Assembly (NCBI GenBank): GCA_019749945.1
Contig: JAIEPF010000018.1
Location: 1 to 51,696, forward strand
DNA: 51,696 nucleotides
Source of the DNA: Burkholderiales bacterium
GTDB taxonomy: Bacteria > Pseudomonadota > Gammaproteobacteria > Burkholderiales > SG8-41
Direction: 5' to 3'
How positions within the stretch are numbered: the stretch's first letter is position 1; each line of letters opens with the position of its first letter. This document shows positions 50,990-51,696 of this stretch, piece after piece. The notes beneath the pieces were generated by a model. It had not been told where the DNA came from and searched no databases. It was given only the letters and a program-made list of their open reading frames with translations. A program made the position numbers and the translations under genes.

Positions 50990-51696
50990 CACCCACCTTT
51001 TGCAGACTGTCGAAACCACTCATCCAACATCGCCTCACCCAAAACCTCACGCCAAGGCCACTCTTTCCCCTGCCTTGGTTTTTTAAGCAGGTCACGTGCG
51101 CACAACGCTTCAAAAACATCAATCTTTACCCGGTCAACTCTGCTGAACGAATAAAACCCCGCACTGACAAGACGCTGCTTAACCAACAGCGGAATAACGA
51201 AACTTCCGAGCAGAAGATGTTCTTTGAGCGCCCAAACTGAAGGGTAATTTCCTGCATTTGATTTATGCGCCACATGCCCGCGCAGCGCATAAAAATCTCT
51301 GATCCAGGCTTCCCGCAATGACTTGGCCTTCTTAAAGCGTCCGTTCCCTTGCGCGCGCTTAATGGCAGCCTTGGCTGTTGCCGGCATGGACGAAGCCGGC
51401 ACTAAAGCATTACCAAACTTCTGAGCAATATCGTCCGCATTGGAAGAAGCGTCCAGAATCTGCTCAATTGACGAGCTCAACAGGATAGCCTCGACGTTCT
51501 CCCTAACTTCGTCGCTGTCAGTGTTGGCTAAATTGAACGCCGATATACCGCCAAATAGACCTTCCCACTCTTGATGCTGCAACCGTGCACGCGCCTCGAC
51601 CAGACCACCAAGCAACTTCAGGTCAATGACAGGGCGCAATGGCGCATGCACGTGCTCAGGCTTAAAAACCCTGTACGCATCGGATGAAATAAATGT
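50989..51696 (-). CDS. Hypothetical protein, partial at right edge
   Basis: A GTG at 51651 gives 220 residues, but the frame stays open for 15 more codons to the window edge, so the gene probably begins outside. The visible part is mostly helical and mixed-charge, with WIRDFYALRGHVAHKS near the middle, a pattern like the Arg-x4-6-His of HEPN-type RNase domains (RGHVAH), though this is only suggestive. It overlaps the DUF429-like gene by one base, so the two are coupled. Codon use is AT-richer than core genes. Confidence 0.55.
   Translation of the reverse strand, partial: TFISSDAYRVFKPEHVHAPLRPVIDLKLLGGLVEARARLQHQEWEGLFGGISAFNLANTDSDEVRENVEAILLSSSIEQILDASSNADDIAQKFGNALVPASSMPATAKAAIKRAQGNGRFKKAKSLREAWIRDFYALRGHVAHKSNAGNYPSVWALKEHLLLGSFVIPLLVKQRLVSAGFYSFSRVDRVKIDVFEALCARDLLKKPRQGKEWPWREVLGEAMLDEWFRQSAKGG

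Overview
The window looks like a chromosomal segment of a betaproteobacterium (probably Burkholderiales or a close relative). Reasons: a complete 14-gene nuoA-N operon ending in the DUF2818 gene and preceded by tpiA, secG and a tRNA-Leu, two Bug-type (TctC) periplasmic binding proteins, GC-rich codon use, and a DSF-synthase gene next to a PAS-GGDEF-EAL gene. No CRISPR array, rRNA gene or intact insertion sequence was seen.

Layout. 0-1.8 kb: AT-richer edge with an operator-like palindrome, a PD-(D/E)XK-like protein and a membrane-anchored coiled-coil protein. 1.9-7.8 kb (minus): catabolic-looking operon with a two-subunit molybdenum hydroxylase, a Bug receptor, a type II dehydroquinase homologue lacking key catalytic residues and an Old Yellow Enzyme homologue. 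7.9-14.5 kb: housekeeping genes (YdcH, DsbB, ArfB, cytochrome c', cytochrome b, a phosphodiesterase) and a two-domain Aas homologue whose acyltransferase half has lost its catalytic His. 14.8-17.8 kb: RpfF-type DSF synthase followed by an unusual MerR-PAS-GGDEF-EAL protein. 17.8-33.4 kb (minus): DUF2818 and nuoN to nuoA. 33.4-36.2 kb (minus): tRNA-Leu(GAG), secG, tpiA, a methyltransferase and a GntR regulator. 36.4-41.8 kb (plus): oxidoreductase, glutamate-mutase-like S subunit, GlmL-type reactivase, E subunit and a second Bug receptor. 41.9-46.6 kb: homospermidine synthase, then a CoA-acylating aldehyde dehydrogenase and an acyl-CoA ligase resembling the SauS/SauT pair. 46.6-51.7 kb (minus): defence-like end with a solitary HsdM, an AbiEi/AbiEii toxin-antitoxin pair with two operator-like palindromes, a DUF429-like protein and a gene running off the right edge.

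How the genes fit. The nuo block is standard respiratory complex I, but four of its internal gaps hold repeats. The strongest candidates for new biology are (1) the DSF synthase paired with a MerR-headed, catalytically degenerate GGDEF/EAL protein, (2) the B12 mutase operon, whose E subunit keeps two substrate arginines but has Leu at the positions I align with the third arginine and the amino-group-binding Glu of glutamate mutase, suggesting another substrate, and (3) the molybdenum-hydroxylase operon with its altered dehydroquinase-like protein. Comparisons with reference proteins come from memory; no search was run.
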